Assembly (NCBI GenBank): GCA_037157565.1
Contig: JAZHRO010000056.1
Location: 29,759,501-29,823,500 of the forward strand
From: Thalassia testudinum
Taxonomy: Eukaryota > Streptophyta > Magnoliopsida > Alismatales > Hydrocharitaceae
Direction of reading: 5' to 3'
DNA length: 64,000 bases
Shown here: positions 10,382 to 19,717 of the stretch, piece by piece
How the letters are laid out: every line of letters begins with the position of its first letter
Position numbering within the stretch: the first letter of the stretch is position 1
The notes under the pieces: model-generated
The model's input: only the letters and a program-made list of their open reading frames with translations
The model's database searches: none
What the model was told of the DNA's origin: nothing
Made by a program: the position numbers and the translations under genes

Positions 10382-11610
10382 ATGAAAGTGCAAAACTCAC
10401 AAGAAAAGGTTTTAAACAAAAAAATTCACATATACCAAAAACACCATAAAAAAAAATGAGAGGGAGGAAAATTTTGTGGACTTTACAAAGGAGGAGGAGA
10501 AAAAGAACAAAATGATAAAAAGGAGCACAAAATGAAAGAAAGGAGATAGTCATTAGTAAGAAATTAAGGAATTAACCTAAGTTCTAGACCACATTCAGGA
10601 AAAGAAATGGAAAGTGCACATTAAGATTAGTAAGAACGCAAACCTTAGGCATGCTTGGATAGACTCTTAGTACCCATTAAGATCTAGATATTCCTTAAGA
10701 GGTTGGGGAAAATGAAAAGCTTAAGTATTAGGTCCAAGGCTTAGGGAGTATTTGGCCTCGCTAACTAACTTTTGGTTTACAGGACCCAGTAACGTAAGCA
10801 CCCAAATTTCACACACAGTCCGATTCAGTAAGCATAAAATATCAAAATCACGTAGAAGCATTTAAAAAATTCTAAAAATGTCACTTAGAGTAGGAGCGGC
10901 CGATCTACACAAGTTAATTTGGATGAGTTCCCAGCGCGGAGAGGTGGGAAATTCCCCTCGAAGACACGTAACAAAATATCATCTCCTCGGTGCTTGTCTC
11001 TTAGGATATTCACATATCCTACTGGGGGCATGTAAGCACTCTGCTGGTTCAGATTCCATGGATGGCATTATCACGAAGTGTCAATTGCCAGGGTCTGAAT
11101 TTGGCCATGGAACACCATGGATGGGATTATCTCGAAATCTCAAAAGCCAGGGTTCTAGGGGTTACCATGGGCGGTGCTATCTCGAAGCATCGACTGCCAG
11201 GAACCCTTGAGGATTGATGATGGGGACAAGGAATCTGATACAGACCGTGTTGAGAAGCCAATCCTAAGCTAGAATTAAAAAAGAAAAAGAGAGAGAAAAC
11301 TCTCCAAACATATAAATCTTCTACCTCTCTCTTACAAAACGCACTGCGAACTGAACCAAGGCAAAAATTATCCAAAGCACGGGTGATTTAACCACGAAGT
11401 CCAATAAACCTTAGTTTAGTTCCTGTAGGCCTTAAAAACCTTTGCTAAGGACTGAGGCTAAAGCTAGACAGATCTGGATCTTGGTTGGTACTAGAGTACC
11501 TTTTAGGCCTATGGTTGGCATTCTGACCTAATCAAGGTTACAAGAGAAAAAGCACTTATCTAAACTCGATAAGAAATTCATGGTCTAGAACAAAGGTTTA
11601 AACCTTAAAA
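10382..11610 (+). other. R2 3' UTR with conserved structured block
   Basis: No coding sequence is seen. Positions 10878-11220 are conserved in R5 and R6 (minus strand). They hold GAGTTCCC...GAGAGGTGGGAAATTCCCCTC (10925-10957), the hairpin AGGATAT-TCAC-ATATCCT (11003-11020) and three tandem copies of a module of about 50 nt (11056-11215). Each module has the form CCATGG...TATC(T/A)CGAA...GCCAGG. Confidence 0.6.
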
Positions 11611-11648
11611 TTTTGCTAAGGGACTAGCAAAAGCTAAGCATGGGAGTA
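11611..11648 (+). promoter_or_regulatory. R2 hairpin plus polypurine tract (plus-strand primer)
   Basis: The inverted repeat TTTTGCTA-AGGGAC-TAGCAAAA (11611-11632) is followed after 3 nt by the tract AAGCATGGGAGTA, which ends exactly at the LTR. The tract is the expected plus-strand primer. Confidence 0.75.
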
Positions 11649-12576
11649 TGATGAGAGCCTCATCATGAACCCTAACTAGCACAATTTAATCTAAATAAGT
11701 GTGAAGAAGCTCCTACAAAACCTAAAGAAAAGCCTAACTCAGAGAATTCTGAATTGAAGAATAAAACAAGTCAAGAGGGGTAAAACTGCAATTTTACTAA
11801 GGCAATACACAAATAGGGTGTTTCAGGGTCTAAACACAGGTCAAATGAGCTTAATAAGGAAAGAAGTGGGATGATCTAATCTGAAAAGGGTTATAGCAAC
11901 TTCTAGAAATTAAATGACTTTCTGTAACCCTAAAAACAAATTCACTTTAATTCATGAGGTTCTAGGCATAATAAAAATCAACTAAACCCTTTAAAAATCA
12001 TAGAAAAATACTCCCTAGGGTTTAGAACCTTCAATTTGGCCTTTGCAACCTATTTTGACCTAATTTGAGAACCATGCCCAAATTTTAACCTAATTTGGGT
12101 TTTTGGGCAAATTGACTGGTTAAACGTGGTCAAACCCAAAATCAAATTACACCATTAAATTCCTTAGGTTTAAATTAGGTTGGTACAAAAATTTGGGCCT
12201 AAGTGAAGACCATTTTGACTGACTTTACAAATTGGTCCTCTTAAATTACTTTTTGACCCTTATCTTTTCAAAACCTTACATTTAGCCCCCTATCTTTCCC
12301 TTTGTTCTTTGCAGAACGGTCCTCCCTACCACCCTGCACAGGCACCATACCTTCGGTGACCTTGCGCAGAGGATGGCGCCACGTAGGGTATGCCAGCCGC
12401 TCTCAGGAACGAACGGGGGGTTCCCTGCATCGTCCTTTGACGTAGGGATCCTCCCCTATGACCTGTGGCTGCCCATGCCTCTCGTGTGAACGCACGAATA
12501 GCATGGGTCTCGATCTCCGGCCATCTCCGGCAAGTTCCCCACGTCGTTCCCTCGAGACCCTCTCCTCGCCAGCACC

Positions 12577-12585
12577 ATTATAAGG
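12577..12585 (+). promoter_or_regulatory. R2 LTR TATA box
   Basis: ATTATAAGG lies about 930 nt into the LTR, the same relative place as TATAAAAG in R10 (57390) and on the minus strand in R3 and R6. Confidence 0.5.
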
Positions 12586-13475
12586 AGCGGCAGGGGCTGC
12601 CGTCTACTTCAAGCCTGATTTGGCCGAGGTTCCCTCTCCGATTTCGTCTCCTCTCATGGTCAAAATGCCTGCAGGCTCCAGTGGCCTTTCCTCCTTTCAT
12701 CGCTCTGCAGCCACACCTACAGCAAAGCCCACTCCGCCTCGTCTTCTCGCACTTGGCCGCACTAGCTGTCGCTTTCAAGACCTCTTCCTCGTCGCCGTTA
12801 CTCACCTCTGGGCTCCTTCGTCTCCGGCACCGGTAGGTACGTGCCGAGTGCCGCCTCCCTCCCTCTTCGTCAATAAGGTAGGTAAAAACTTTCCCCTCTC
12901 CCTCTCTGTTATTTCCCCCTTCCTAATTTACTATTTCAATCCACCGACCACCACTGTCCATCACCACCTTCTCCATCTCTGGTTGCCCTCTGATGAGGAG
13001 TACTCGCCACTCCACACCTCCATCTGCCTCGCAAGCTACCCCTTAAGCTCCACGCCACCTCACTGACACCGAATCCACCATCCATTCACCACCTAGCACC
13101 TCCAGACCACTCCCCGAACACACCCACTCTCACTCATGCAGAGTGCCCTAGGAACACGGCCACAGGCACTCTCGTGTCTCGCCGACCCTCTCATCGCACT
13201 CGTCGCACTCCGGCAAACCTCCCTGAACCTTTTTGACATGGCCACGAGGCCATTTGCGTGTTTCAGGTTTCACCCTCCTCGCCGCCATTGACAAGCAGCA
13301 GGAGCTGCTTGGCAGGTGGCTCCAGGTCTCCTCAACTCCAGTCGTGAGCCCCAGGTGATGCGGAAAGGAGTCACGCACACACCCAGAACTTCAATTGGGG
13401 TCGCAAGCCTCAGCTGCTACCCCAATTGCTCGAAGCCTTCTCCCACATGCGCCCGAAATCGGAGGTGAGACTTTA

Positions 13476-13517
13476 ATCCCACCTTGGAAGTGTATGGGCG
13501 CACGCCCATACATAAAT
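13476..13517 (+). promoter_or_regulatory. USE-like box plus TATA-like box in R2 LTR
   Basis: ATCCCACCTTG (13476-13486) resembles the plant snRNA upstream sequence element RTCCCACATCG with two mismatches. It is followed after 25 nt by ATAAAT (13512-13517). The same pair with 24-26 nt spacing occurs in R3, R5, R6 (both LTRs) and R10. In plant snRNA genes this short spacing goes with RNA polymerase III. This copy is one of the weaker matches. Confidence 0.4.
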
Positions 13518-13539
13518 TGAAAAAGTGCTATCGGCTGGT

Positions 13540-13775
13540 TGCCTCCAATAGCACTGGGGTGAGGTCCCTCACCTACTCACCGGGTCTCGTCCGCGACACA
13601 CCTACGTGGATCTGACCCGACCTGACTTCCCACTCCTGTGCACTCCTTGCGCACCACCCACACCGGTGAGCTTGGACCTGGGCACGCGACCTGACCCGAT
13701 TACCCGGCTTTGGGAGAGCTTACCAAAGAGAGATTCAGAGAGAGAGAGAGGCAGGGAAGGGGTAGGGTAGGTTTT
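13540..13775 (+). ncRNA. Putative Pol III-type transcript in R2 LTR (predicted)
   Basis: This is inference only. It runs from about 25 nt after the TATA-like box to the first TTTT (13772-13775), a possible Pol III terminator; no TTTT occurs between. It contains the block GGGGTGAGGTCCCTCACC. The hairpin AGTGCTAT...ATAGCACT (13525-13558) straddles the assumed start. It resembles no RNA family I know (compared by memory with U3, U6, 7SL and MRP). Confidence 0.2.
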
Positions 13776-14213
13776 GCACTGACATTTGTGTGTGTGCGCA
13801 GGAAGGAAGAAAGGAGAAGAGGAGCAGTGGCCGGGACATAGTAGCACAGGGAAGAAGGAAGGAAGGAGAAGAGAAGTGGAAGCCAAGAGGAGAAGGAGAG
13901 GCTGATCAGATAAGGCGTCTGAGCTCTGAATCAGACGTCGGTGAAAAAGAAGAAGAAGCCCTAGCAAGAAGAAAGAAGAAGGACCAGAGCAAAGAAAGAA
14001 AAAGAAAAAGAAGAAGAGGCAGCAACAAAGAAAAGAAGAAGACGCCAAGAGAAAGACTGCGGCACAAGAAATCAGAGGAGAAAAGAAGAAAGGAAGAAGA
14101 AGCAGAGAAGCCCTTCAGAGAAGGAAAAAAGGAAAGGAAAAGAGAAGAAGAGAAGAAGAGCTTGCTGCAAAGAAGAAGAAAGAAGAGAAGGAAAAGGGAA
14201 AAAGAAAGGAGCA
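13726..14213 (+). repeat. Homopurine (GA/AAG) tract in R2 LTR
   Basis: About 490 bases are overwhelmingly A and G on the plus strand, densest at 13790-14210. The Lys/Arg/Glu-rich frame across it is a composition artefact. A tract of the same kind is at the same LTR position in R10 (58535-58850) and, as pyrimidines, in R3 (15040-15250) and R6 (25400-25660, 52680-52930). Confidence 0.85.
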
Positions 14214-14427
14214 ATTTTTACTCGCTTTCTCTCTCTCTATCTCTCTTTCTTAATTTTTGTAAAACATTATATATTGTGAATTTATATGCTTCTGGAATTA
14301 TAGTTTGCTCCCTGAGTTCGACCTCGGGAAACATTTTATTTCCGAGTAACAAATTGTATTAAACTGGTGACTGTTTCTTTGCATTATACTGCGACGAAAA
14401 CCCTAGAGAAGGAATGCGGCCGATCCA

Positions 14428-14615
14428 CCTGCCCTAAAAGATGGAGAATGAAATCTAGGTCAAGACCTAGAAACCACCTACCTCGGGAGTGGCCGATTTG
14501 CGTGGAAGATCTCTTCGTGAAGTACCTCACAAAATCACAAGAACATTGATAGGGCAAGTTAGTGCTCAAATATATAATTAAATAAGCAAGAGAATAGCGG
14601 TGAATTGCACATTGC
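14428..14615 (-). other. R3 leader fragment with 16-nt palindrome
   Basis: This leader closely matches the R6 leader (about 51543-52228). It shares the palindrome CTAGGTC-AA-GACCTAG (14455-14470) and a block of about 45 nt next to the primer site that contains GGAAGATCTCTTCGTGAAG. No open frame. Confidence 0.65.
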
Positions 14616-14633
14616 TCCCCGACAACGAAGCCA
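14616..14633 (-). other. R3 primer-binding site (tRNA-Asp, degenerate)
   Basis: The plus strand reads TCCCCGACAACGAAGCCA, differing at three positions from the tRNA-Asp 3' end. It is three bases inside the LTR edge. Confidence 0.75.
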
Positions 14634-15185
14634 AAATGTTGAAGCGAATTCGTTGTTATTTAAGACATATGTTATAGTATAGGACAAATGCTCTTAAACA
14701 AATAAATTTATAGTTCGAATTCAAAAGAGTATTCGAGGTTGAACACAGGGAGCAAATAGGAATTCACATGCTAATCTTAATCAAAATATAATTGAGCACA
14801 GGAAATCAAGCCAATAATGACAATCAATGAATAATATCTACATAAATATGATATTCAATGTAACACATGAGTATATCAAGAGTTTAATGAGGGAAAAAGA
14901 TGTTTAAGGCAAAATAATGGTGATTTAAATCACCAATTATTAGCTTAGATACATATACATATCAATCACTTAATAATATCAAATAAACTCATAGTGGCTT
15001 GAACCACTTAAACCATATTTCCACATCAGCAGTGCACAATCTCTCAAGGCCTCTCCTCTTCAGCTCTTCTTCTTCTCTTCTTTTCTTGTTCTTTTAGAGC
15101 TTCCCTTCCCTCTTCTTCTTTCCTTCATAGCACAAGGATGAAATCCCTCCAGCTGCTAATTGTTGACCACACAAACAAGAGAGCT

Positions 15186-15370
15186 AAAACCCCCTCCCCA
15201 CCATCTCTCTTTCCTTCCTCCTTTCCCTCTTCTCTTCTCTCTCAAACTCGACTATATAAGTGGGTATACGAATCTGGGTTATTGGGTATTCGGACCAAGG
15301 TCACCGAGTGTGCATGATGATCGAGGAGTGAGTGCATGTGAGAGGGGCCCAACCCCTCGTGTACTGGGCG
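15186..15370 (-). ncRNA. Putative Pol III-type transcript in R3 LTR (predicted)
   Basis: Inference: it starts about 27 nt after the TATA-like box and ends at TTTT (15189-15186, minus strand). No TTTT lies between. It includes GAGGGGTTGGGCCCCTC. The inverted repeat AACCCCTCG...CGAGGGGTT (15379-15352) straddles the assumed start. Confidence 0.2.
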
Positions 15371-15390
15371 AGGGGTTCGTGTGACAAAAT

Positions 15391-15434
15391 CGTAATACGT
15401 GGCATTGGGTGGTTGTCACTGAACGATGTGGGAC
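15391..15434 (-). promoter_or_regulatory. Perfect USE plus TATA-like box in R3 LTR
   Basis: On the minus strand GTCCCACATCG (15434-15424) matches the plant snRNA upstream sequence element RTCCCACATCG exactly. After 26 nt comes TATTACG (15397-15391), a weak TATA-like box. An upstream TTTAG pairs partly with the box as in the other copies. Confidence 0.45.
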
Positions 15435-16247
15435 TAAAAGTCCCCTTCGTCTATCTGCATGCAGCAGCTGAAGATGCTTCATAAATTGGTGTAGCTGCAG
15501 GGGCTATTTGTCTCAGCTGAGGCCCTAGAAAGAAGCCTGGGGGAGTTCTGTAGGACTTGGGGGTAGTAGGAAGCTTCTTGATCTGGAGAAGTGTGGACGG
15601 AGCTGGGGATGAGGATGATGATGGTAGATGGTGGCGGTTACCTAAAAAGAGTAACATGGGCTCAAAACCCCCAATCAAATAGTCCAGGATTATCACCGAA
15701 GGACGAGGAGTGTAGTGGTGATGGTTATGTGGTGAGGCGAGGCGTGTAGTGGTCGGATGACCTTGGAGAAGGTCATGCGAAGGTTTTGGTGGTGGAGTGG
15801 AGTGGTTTAGTGGTGTGTAATGGTGGTGCGAACTCATCAGAGTTTGCACTTGAGTTGGGGAAGGTGATCGTGCGAGGGCGACGTAGTGGTTGAATTGAGA
15901 AGTTAAGGGGATGAAAAGAAAGGAGGGAAGAAGTGGGAGCTAGAGGACCTAATATAGTGGATGAAAGAGGTAGGAGGGCATTGGCTTTGATTGGCTGGCG
16001 TAGTGGAAGATGAGGGCTCCGGGGAGGGAGACGGCGGTGAGGAAGGGGAGAGGATGCCCTCATTGTGGTTGGTGAGGCACGGATGAATGTAAGGAAGGGG
16101 TTGCACAGGCGAATTTGGCCATTGGTTGTCTGTAGGAAGATGGGGAGGAGGCCGTCGAAAATAAGGTGGAGCTTGGCCGGAGATGTAGAGAGAAGGGGTA
16201 TTTGTCCTTAAAACCTTGCTAAGGAGCACGACCTTGCATTGGACATG

Positions 16248-16255
16248 CTTTTATA
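16248..16255 (-). promoter_or_regulatory. R3 LTR TATA box
   Basis: TATAAAAG on the minus strand, about 950 nt from the LTR start, at the same place as in R6 and R10. Confidence 0.55.
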
Positions 16256-17202
16256 GGGCTTAGGATGGAGTTCCAAGCTTCAAAACAAGGTTGGAAACTC
16301 TAAGCCTCTTGCGCATGTGGGATATCCACATCTCCCATGCGTTCGCATGGGAGATTGGGGAAGACTTAAGGTCCAAGGCTGAGTTTGATTGAAAGAGAAT
16401 TCCTCAAGGAATCTCTAGCTTAAATCTGTGACTAATTGAATGAGAAACGAGCGAGAAAATCTCGCTTGAATCTCGTCGAAGGTGCTACAGCTATTCCTAA
16501 TGGTGGAAGGGACCTGGATGTGAATAAGATGAAGAAGTTAGGAGGGTCCCTGCAAGGATTTCAAAAGCTGAGGGGTTGTTTGTAAGAAAATGAGTTAGAA
16601 CAGGACTGAAATGCAAACTAGGTCAATATGATCTCTGATTTGGCCCAAATTTTGTTATAAACCTAATTTGGACCCAAGGAATCTAATGGTGAAGTCAGAT
16701 TTAGGTTTTGACCAAGTTTGATAAGATAATTTATGCAAAAACCCAAATTAAGGTAATTGTCTATCTGAGACTCTATTTTATGTCAAAATGGGCTCTGATG
16801 GTCAAATCAAGACTGCCAAACCATAGAGAATATTTTCCTATGATTTTTAGAGGGTTTATGTGAATTTTATCCTAACCGGATCCTCAGTTAATTAAGTAGG
16901 CCTATTTTTAGGGTTTCAGATGTCATTTAATTCTCGAAACACGTGAAAACCTATTTTTATTTGCATGAACCGACTTATTAGACATTAATGATCATTTGAC
17001 CTTTAATAAACCCCTAGGAAACCCTGTGATTGTTCTTTAATTCAGATATTATGTTAAAACTGTAGTTTTACCCCTATTTTTATGTTTATCTCACAAAATG
17101 GATATGCAGTGAACTATAGATCTTTGGCGATTATGTAGGAGCATTTATCAATGGATTATGGCTAATAAAAGCTAGATATGGTTGATGATGACGTTATCAT
17201 CA

Positions 17203-18480
17203 TATCCTCGCACAGATGACCCGTTCTCGCAATGTGCGAGAGGATTTATGGTTGATGCAGTTATTCTCGCTTTCCCTCAAGGACAAGGCCGCCTACTAGT
17301 TCAGAACCATTTCCAAACCCATTACGACTTAGCCACAGCTTAAAAGTGCTTTCCTAAAGAAATTATTCCCCATTGTTCATATGATTTCCCTACGATGATT
17401 TATTACGACCTTCCAACAAAAACCTGACGAGACCTTACATGATGCTTGGGAGCGATTCCAGGATCTTTTAAGAAGATGCCCGCACCATGATGTTCCATTA
17501 TGGAAACTCATGCAGATCTTCTACCATGGATTAGAAGATCAACTTCAATGTTTTGATGTGCCTCATGTGGTGGAAACTTCCTGAATAAAGATGCTGAGAG
17601 TGCTTATGATCTTTTTGAAGAAATGGGTGAAAACTCATTTAACCATGCATCCATGAACACCTTTGGCAGAACTACCAACTCGCAATTCGGTGTTCATGAG
17701 ATAGTCACTCAATCAATCCCTGCTATCCAAGACTATCTTCAAATGATTTCCTATACACTCGACCAGATGCAATTAAATTAGAAGAAAATCGAGGAAAGAC
17801 TGACTACACCCACCCAGGTTCCACATTTGACCCCGCTTAACATTCTAAAGAGTGAGAACTTGCATAATCTCAATATTGTCCCTGCTGAGCATAATCAATT
17901 TTCCAAGGCTTTATATGGTTCCCCAAGGACTTGTAGTTATCCAAATCCTAACCCCACTAAGAATATTTTCACCCTCCAGAAGCAATTTAGAACTCCCTCC
18001 AACTCCAATTAGAGGAATTACTCGACTCACTCCTGGCCCAATCAGGTGCCCTCTCATAAACAAAACCAATTTGGAGGGTACGGGAAGAACCAGACTTTCT
18101 ATCAATCTGGGCCATCCCAAGAAGACATCAATGCCCAGTTTATGAAAACCCTGTAAGGGATGCAAAATCAGTTGTCAGAGGTAACCCGTGTTATTACAAA
18201 TCTCCATAATCAGATTAGGGTTATTTCGACCTAGAGACCTACAGAACATCTGCCTTCCTAGCCCGTATCCAACCCTATCAATCAGATGAACCACTACCAA
18301 GGTGGACACTCAAATCAAAACCATACTAATTAGCCTCCAATCAACCTAGCATCACAGCACTCACCAGGTTTCCTGCAACATCAGGCCCCCAACCCCCTCC
18401 CAGGAACAACTAAACTACTAATGCAGTTACTTCGAGGAATGGGAAAGCAATCACCTATCCTAGGCCTTCACACCAACCTG
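17203..18480 (+). pseudogene. gag: R4 gag (interior to C-terminus), frameshifted
   Basis: Gag resumes at the R3 junction with LFSLSLKDKAAY and passes through the capsid block FLKKLFPIV, DETLHDAWERFQDLLRRC and IFYHGLEDQL. A frameshift at about 17570 precedes GNFLNKDAESAYDLFEEMG. A Gln/Asn/Pro-rich tail follows, with a coiled-coil-like stretch before it (IQDYLQMISYTLDQMQLN). In-frame stops occur at about 17297, 17330, 17395, 17779, 18010, 18153 and 18232. Unlike R7 and R9, R4 keeps the capsid part of Gag. The identification is firm, though the ends are approximate. Confidence 0.8.
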
Positions 18481-18600
18481 ATGAAACCTACACTACCCTA
18501 GTGCAAGTCAACTCTCCTAACACCATCACTTAGGGAGAAAAGAAATTGATTATCATGACATGACTCCTGTCCCTTCTCATCAAGCTCTCCACTCCATCAC

Positions 18601-19204
18601 CAATTTAAGAAAAAAATTTGAGCCCACAAATGAAGAACTCATGGAATTATTTGTGCAAGTTTAGATCAACATCCCTCTCTTAGATGCAATCAAATATATC
18701 CCTTCCTATGCTGTGTTTTTGAAGGATAGCTATACTCTAGAAAGGCAGAATAAAAACCTAGGAAGAGTGCATCTTTTGGAGACAGTAAGCTCTATTATAC
18801 AGAGCAAGCTGCCTCCTAAGATGAAAGACCTAGGCGCACCTTTGATTTTTGTGATTATTGATGATACTACATTTAATCATGCCCTTCTCGATCTCAGTGC
18901 CTCAGTCAATATCATTCCCATGATTTTATTCGAGGAATTTACATCCGTGATCTCAAGCCTGTTGAGATTACCTTACAATTAGCTGATCGATCTGCGATCA
19001 AACCTCGGGGGATTGTCGAGGATGTCTTTGTCAAGGTTCAAAACTGTCTTCCCCGTAGATTTTCTTATCCTTGACATTGAGGTACTTGAATCTCTAATCA
19101 TTGTCCCTATCATTCTTGGATGACCCTTTTTGGCCATCGCGAAAGCAGATATAAATTGTCATACGAGTAAAATGGATATCACTTGCATGGGCCAAACAAT
19201 TACT
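18601..19204 (+). pseudogene. R4 aspartic protease, damaged active site
   Basis: After the linker NEELMELFVQV comes SKLPPKMKDLGAPL and the active-site segment ALLDLSASVNIIP (Asp at 18890-18892). The usual Gly of D-L-G-A-S is Ser here. After a frameshift near 18947 the core continues as KPVEITLQLADRS and GIVEDVFVKV. A second shift near 19045 is followed by FPVDFLILDIE and ILG-stop-PFLAIAKAD, where TGA at about 19121 stands for the Arg of LGRPF. All protease landmarks are present in order but the gene cannot be functional. Confidence 0.82.
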
Positions 19205-19717
19205 CTAGATATTTTCAAATCCTCTAGGAAATTCCATGATGATGATGACTTCTTCGATGACACAGATACTAAAACATCTAATTTGGTGGAGGAAACAATG
19301 TTGATAGATTCTCTTCGTGACCACAATGTTTTCAAGGATTTTGACTCTGAATCGATGGTTTGCGACCTCAAAGACTTGGAGCCTTGTATTCACTCAAAAT
19401 CTCTTCCAGACTATTCACTAGATTCACCCACTCTAATTTCACCTCACCCACCCACTCTAACTTCAATTCAACCTCCAACCCTAACTTCACCCACCCTTCA
19501 TCTCGCTGACTTTTCCCCCATTCCCTTTCCCTTGGACCTACCATTTGATCCCCCCGAGCATGGCCTTCTTCCTGAACTGAATCCTTGGCCACACTCGGGT
19601 ACTTCCATTTTTCACACTCATTTTAGTCACCCTACTTCCACCTTTTTCCTTTCAGAGGACCAAGAGGAAGATTGTATTTTATGGGGCATTCACGTGTCTA
19701 ACTATCTTCACAATTGA
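19205..19717 (+). pseudogene. R4 acidic, Pro-rich C-terminal region
   Basis: This follows protease in the same frame. It is an Asp-rich stretch (KFHDDDDFFDDTDTKTS), then acidic sequence, then a Pro/Thr/Ser-rich stretch with the repeat PPTLTS, ending at TGA 19715-19717. In the autonomous R2 this position holds the RT linker, so here RT and integrase have been replaced by, or never followed, an acidic tail. R7 has the same order (protease then acidic region). Function unknown. Confidence 0.6.

Larger units (their letters stand above)
5440..14427 (+). mobile_element. R2: autonomous-type Athila element, decayed, 5' part outside window
   Basis: R2 keeps the 3' part of gag, then protease, RT, RNase H, integrase, a 1.5 kb 3' UTR, a polypurine tract and a complete 3' LTR. 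Its 5' LTR and gag N-terminus lie left of the nested R1, outside the window. R2 is inserted in the leader of R3; the right flank begins CCTGC at 14428. About ten in-frame stops and at least two frameshifts make it non-functional, but it is the reference for the full gene order in this family. Confidence 0.85.
11649..14427 (+). repeat. R2 3' LTR (2,779 bp)
   Basis: The LTR starts TGATGAGAGCCTCATCA (a 7-bp inverted repeat) directly after the polypurine tract and ends GGCCGATCCA at 14427, where R3 leader begins (CCTGC...). It contains a TATA box (12578), a USE/TATA-like module (13476-13517), a homopurine tract (13726-14213) and the terminal phrase TTTGCTCCCTGAGTTCGACC seen in related LTRs. It belongs to the same LTR family as R3, R5, R6 and R10. 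Confidence 0.8.
14428..17202 (-). mobile_element. R3: Athila-type element, 5' LTR and start of leader
   Basis: On the minus strand the 5' LTR (17202 to 14637) is followed by a primer-binding site and about 190 nt of leader, then the R2 insertion. The rest of R3 lies beyond R1/R2, left of the window. R3 interrupts the gag of R4, which resumes right after its outer edge (17203). No R3 coding sequence is visible. Confidence 0.75.
14637..17202 (-). repeat. R3 5' LTR (2,566 bp)
   Basis: On the minus strand it begins TGATGATAACGTCATCATCA (17202-17183; inverted repeat) and ends ...CTTCAACA at 14637. It carries TATAAAAG at 16255-16248, a pyrimidine-rich plus strand at 15040-15250 and the snRNA-type module at 15434-15391. 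Its middle aligns with the R5 LTR (23532-24982 joined to 55038-56235), which reveals where R6 split the latter. Confidence 0.8.

Noticed and set aside
10371..10384. 3' LTR start of R2 directly after the GGCATGGGGGGG tract
   Set aside because: The following 1.27 kb matches the 3' UTR of R6 and R5, and the true LTR start is at 11649, confirmed by the family LTR start and polypurine tract. R7 and R9, with clean target duplications, show the same arrangement.
13790..14362. Lys/Arg/Glu-rich 190-codon frame
   Set aside because: Product of the homopurine tract in the R2 LTR; the complementary Ser/Phe/Leu frames are the same artefact.
14637..15434. That the USE match in R3 is part of a captured U6 or U3 gene
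   Set aside because: The sequence after the TATA-like box does not resemble U6, U3, MRP or 7SL RNA as far as I can recall; only the promoter layout matches.
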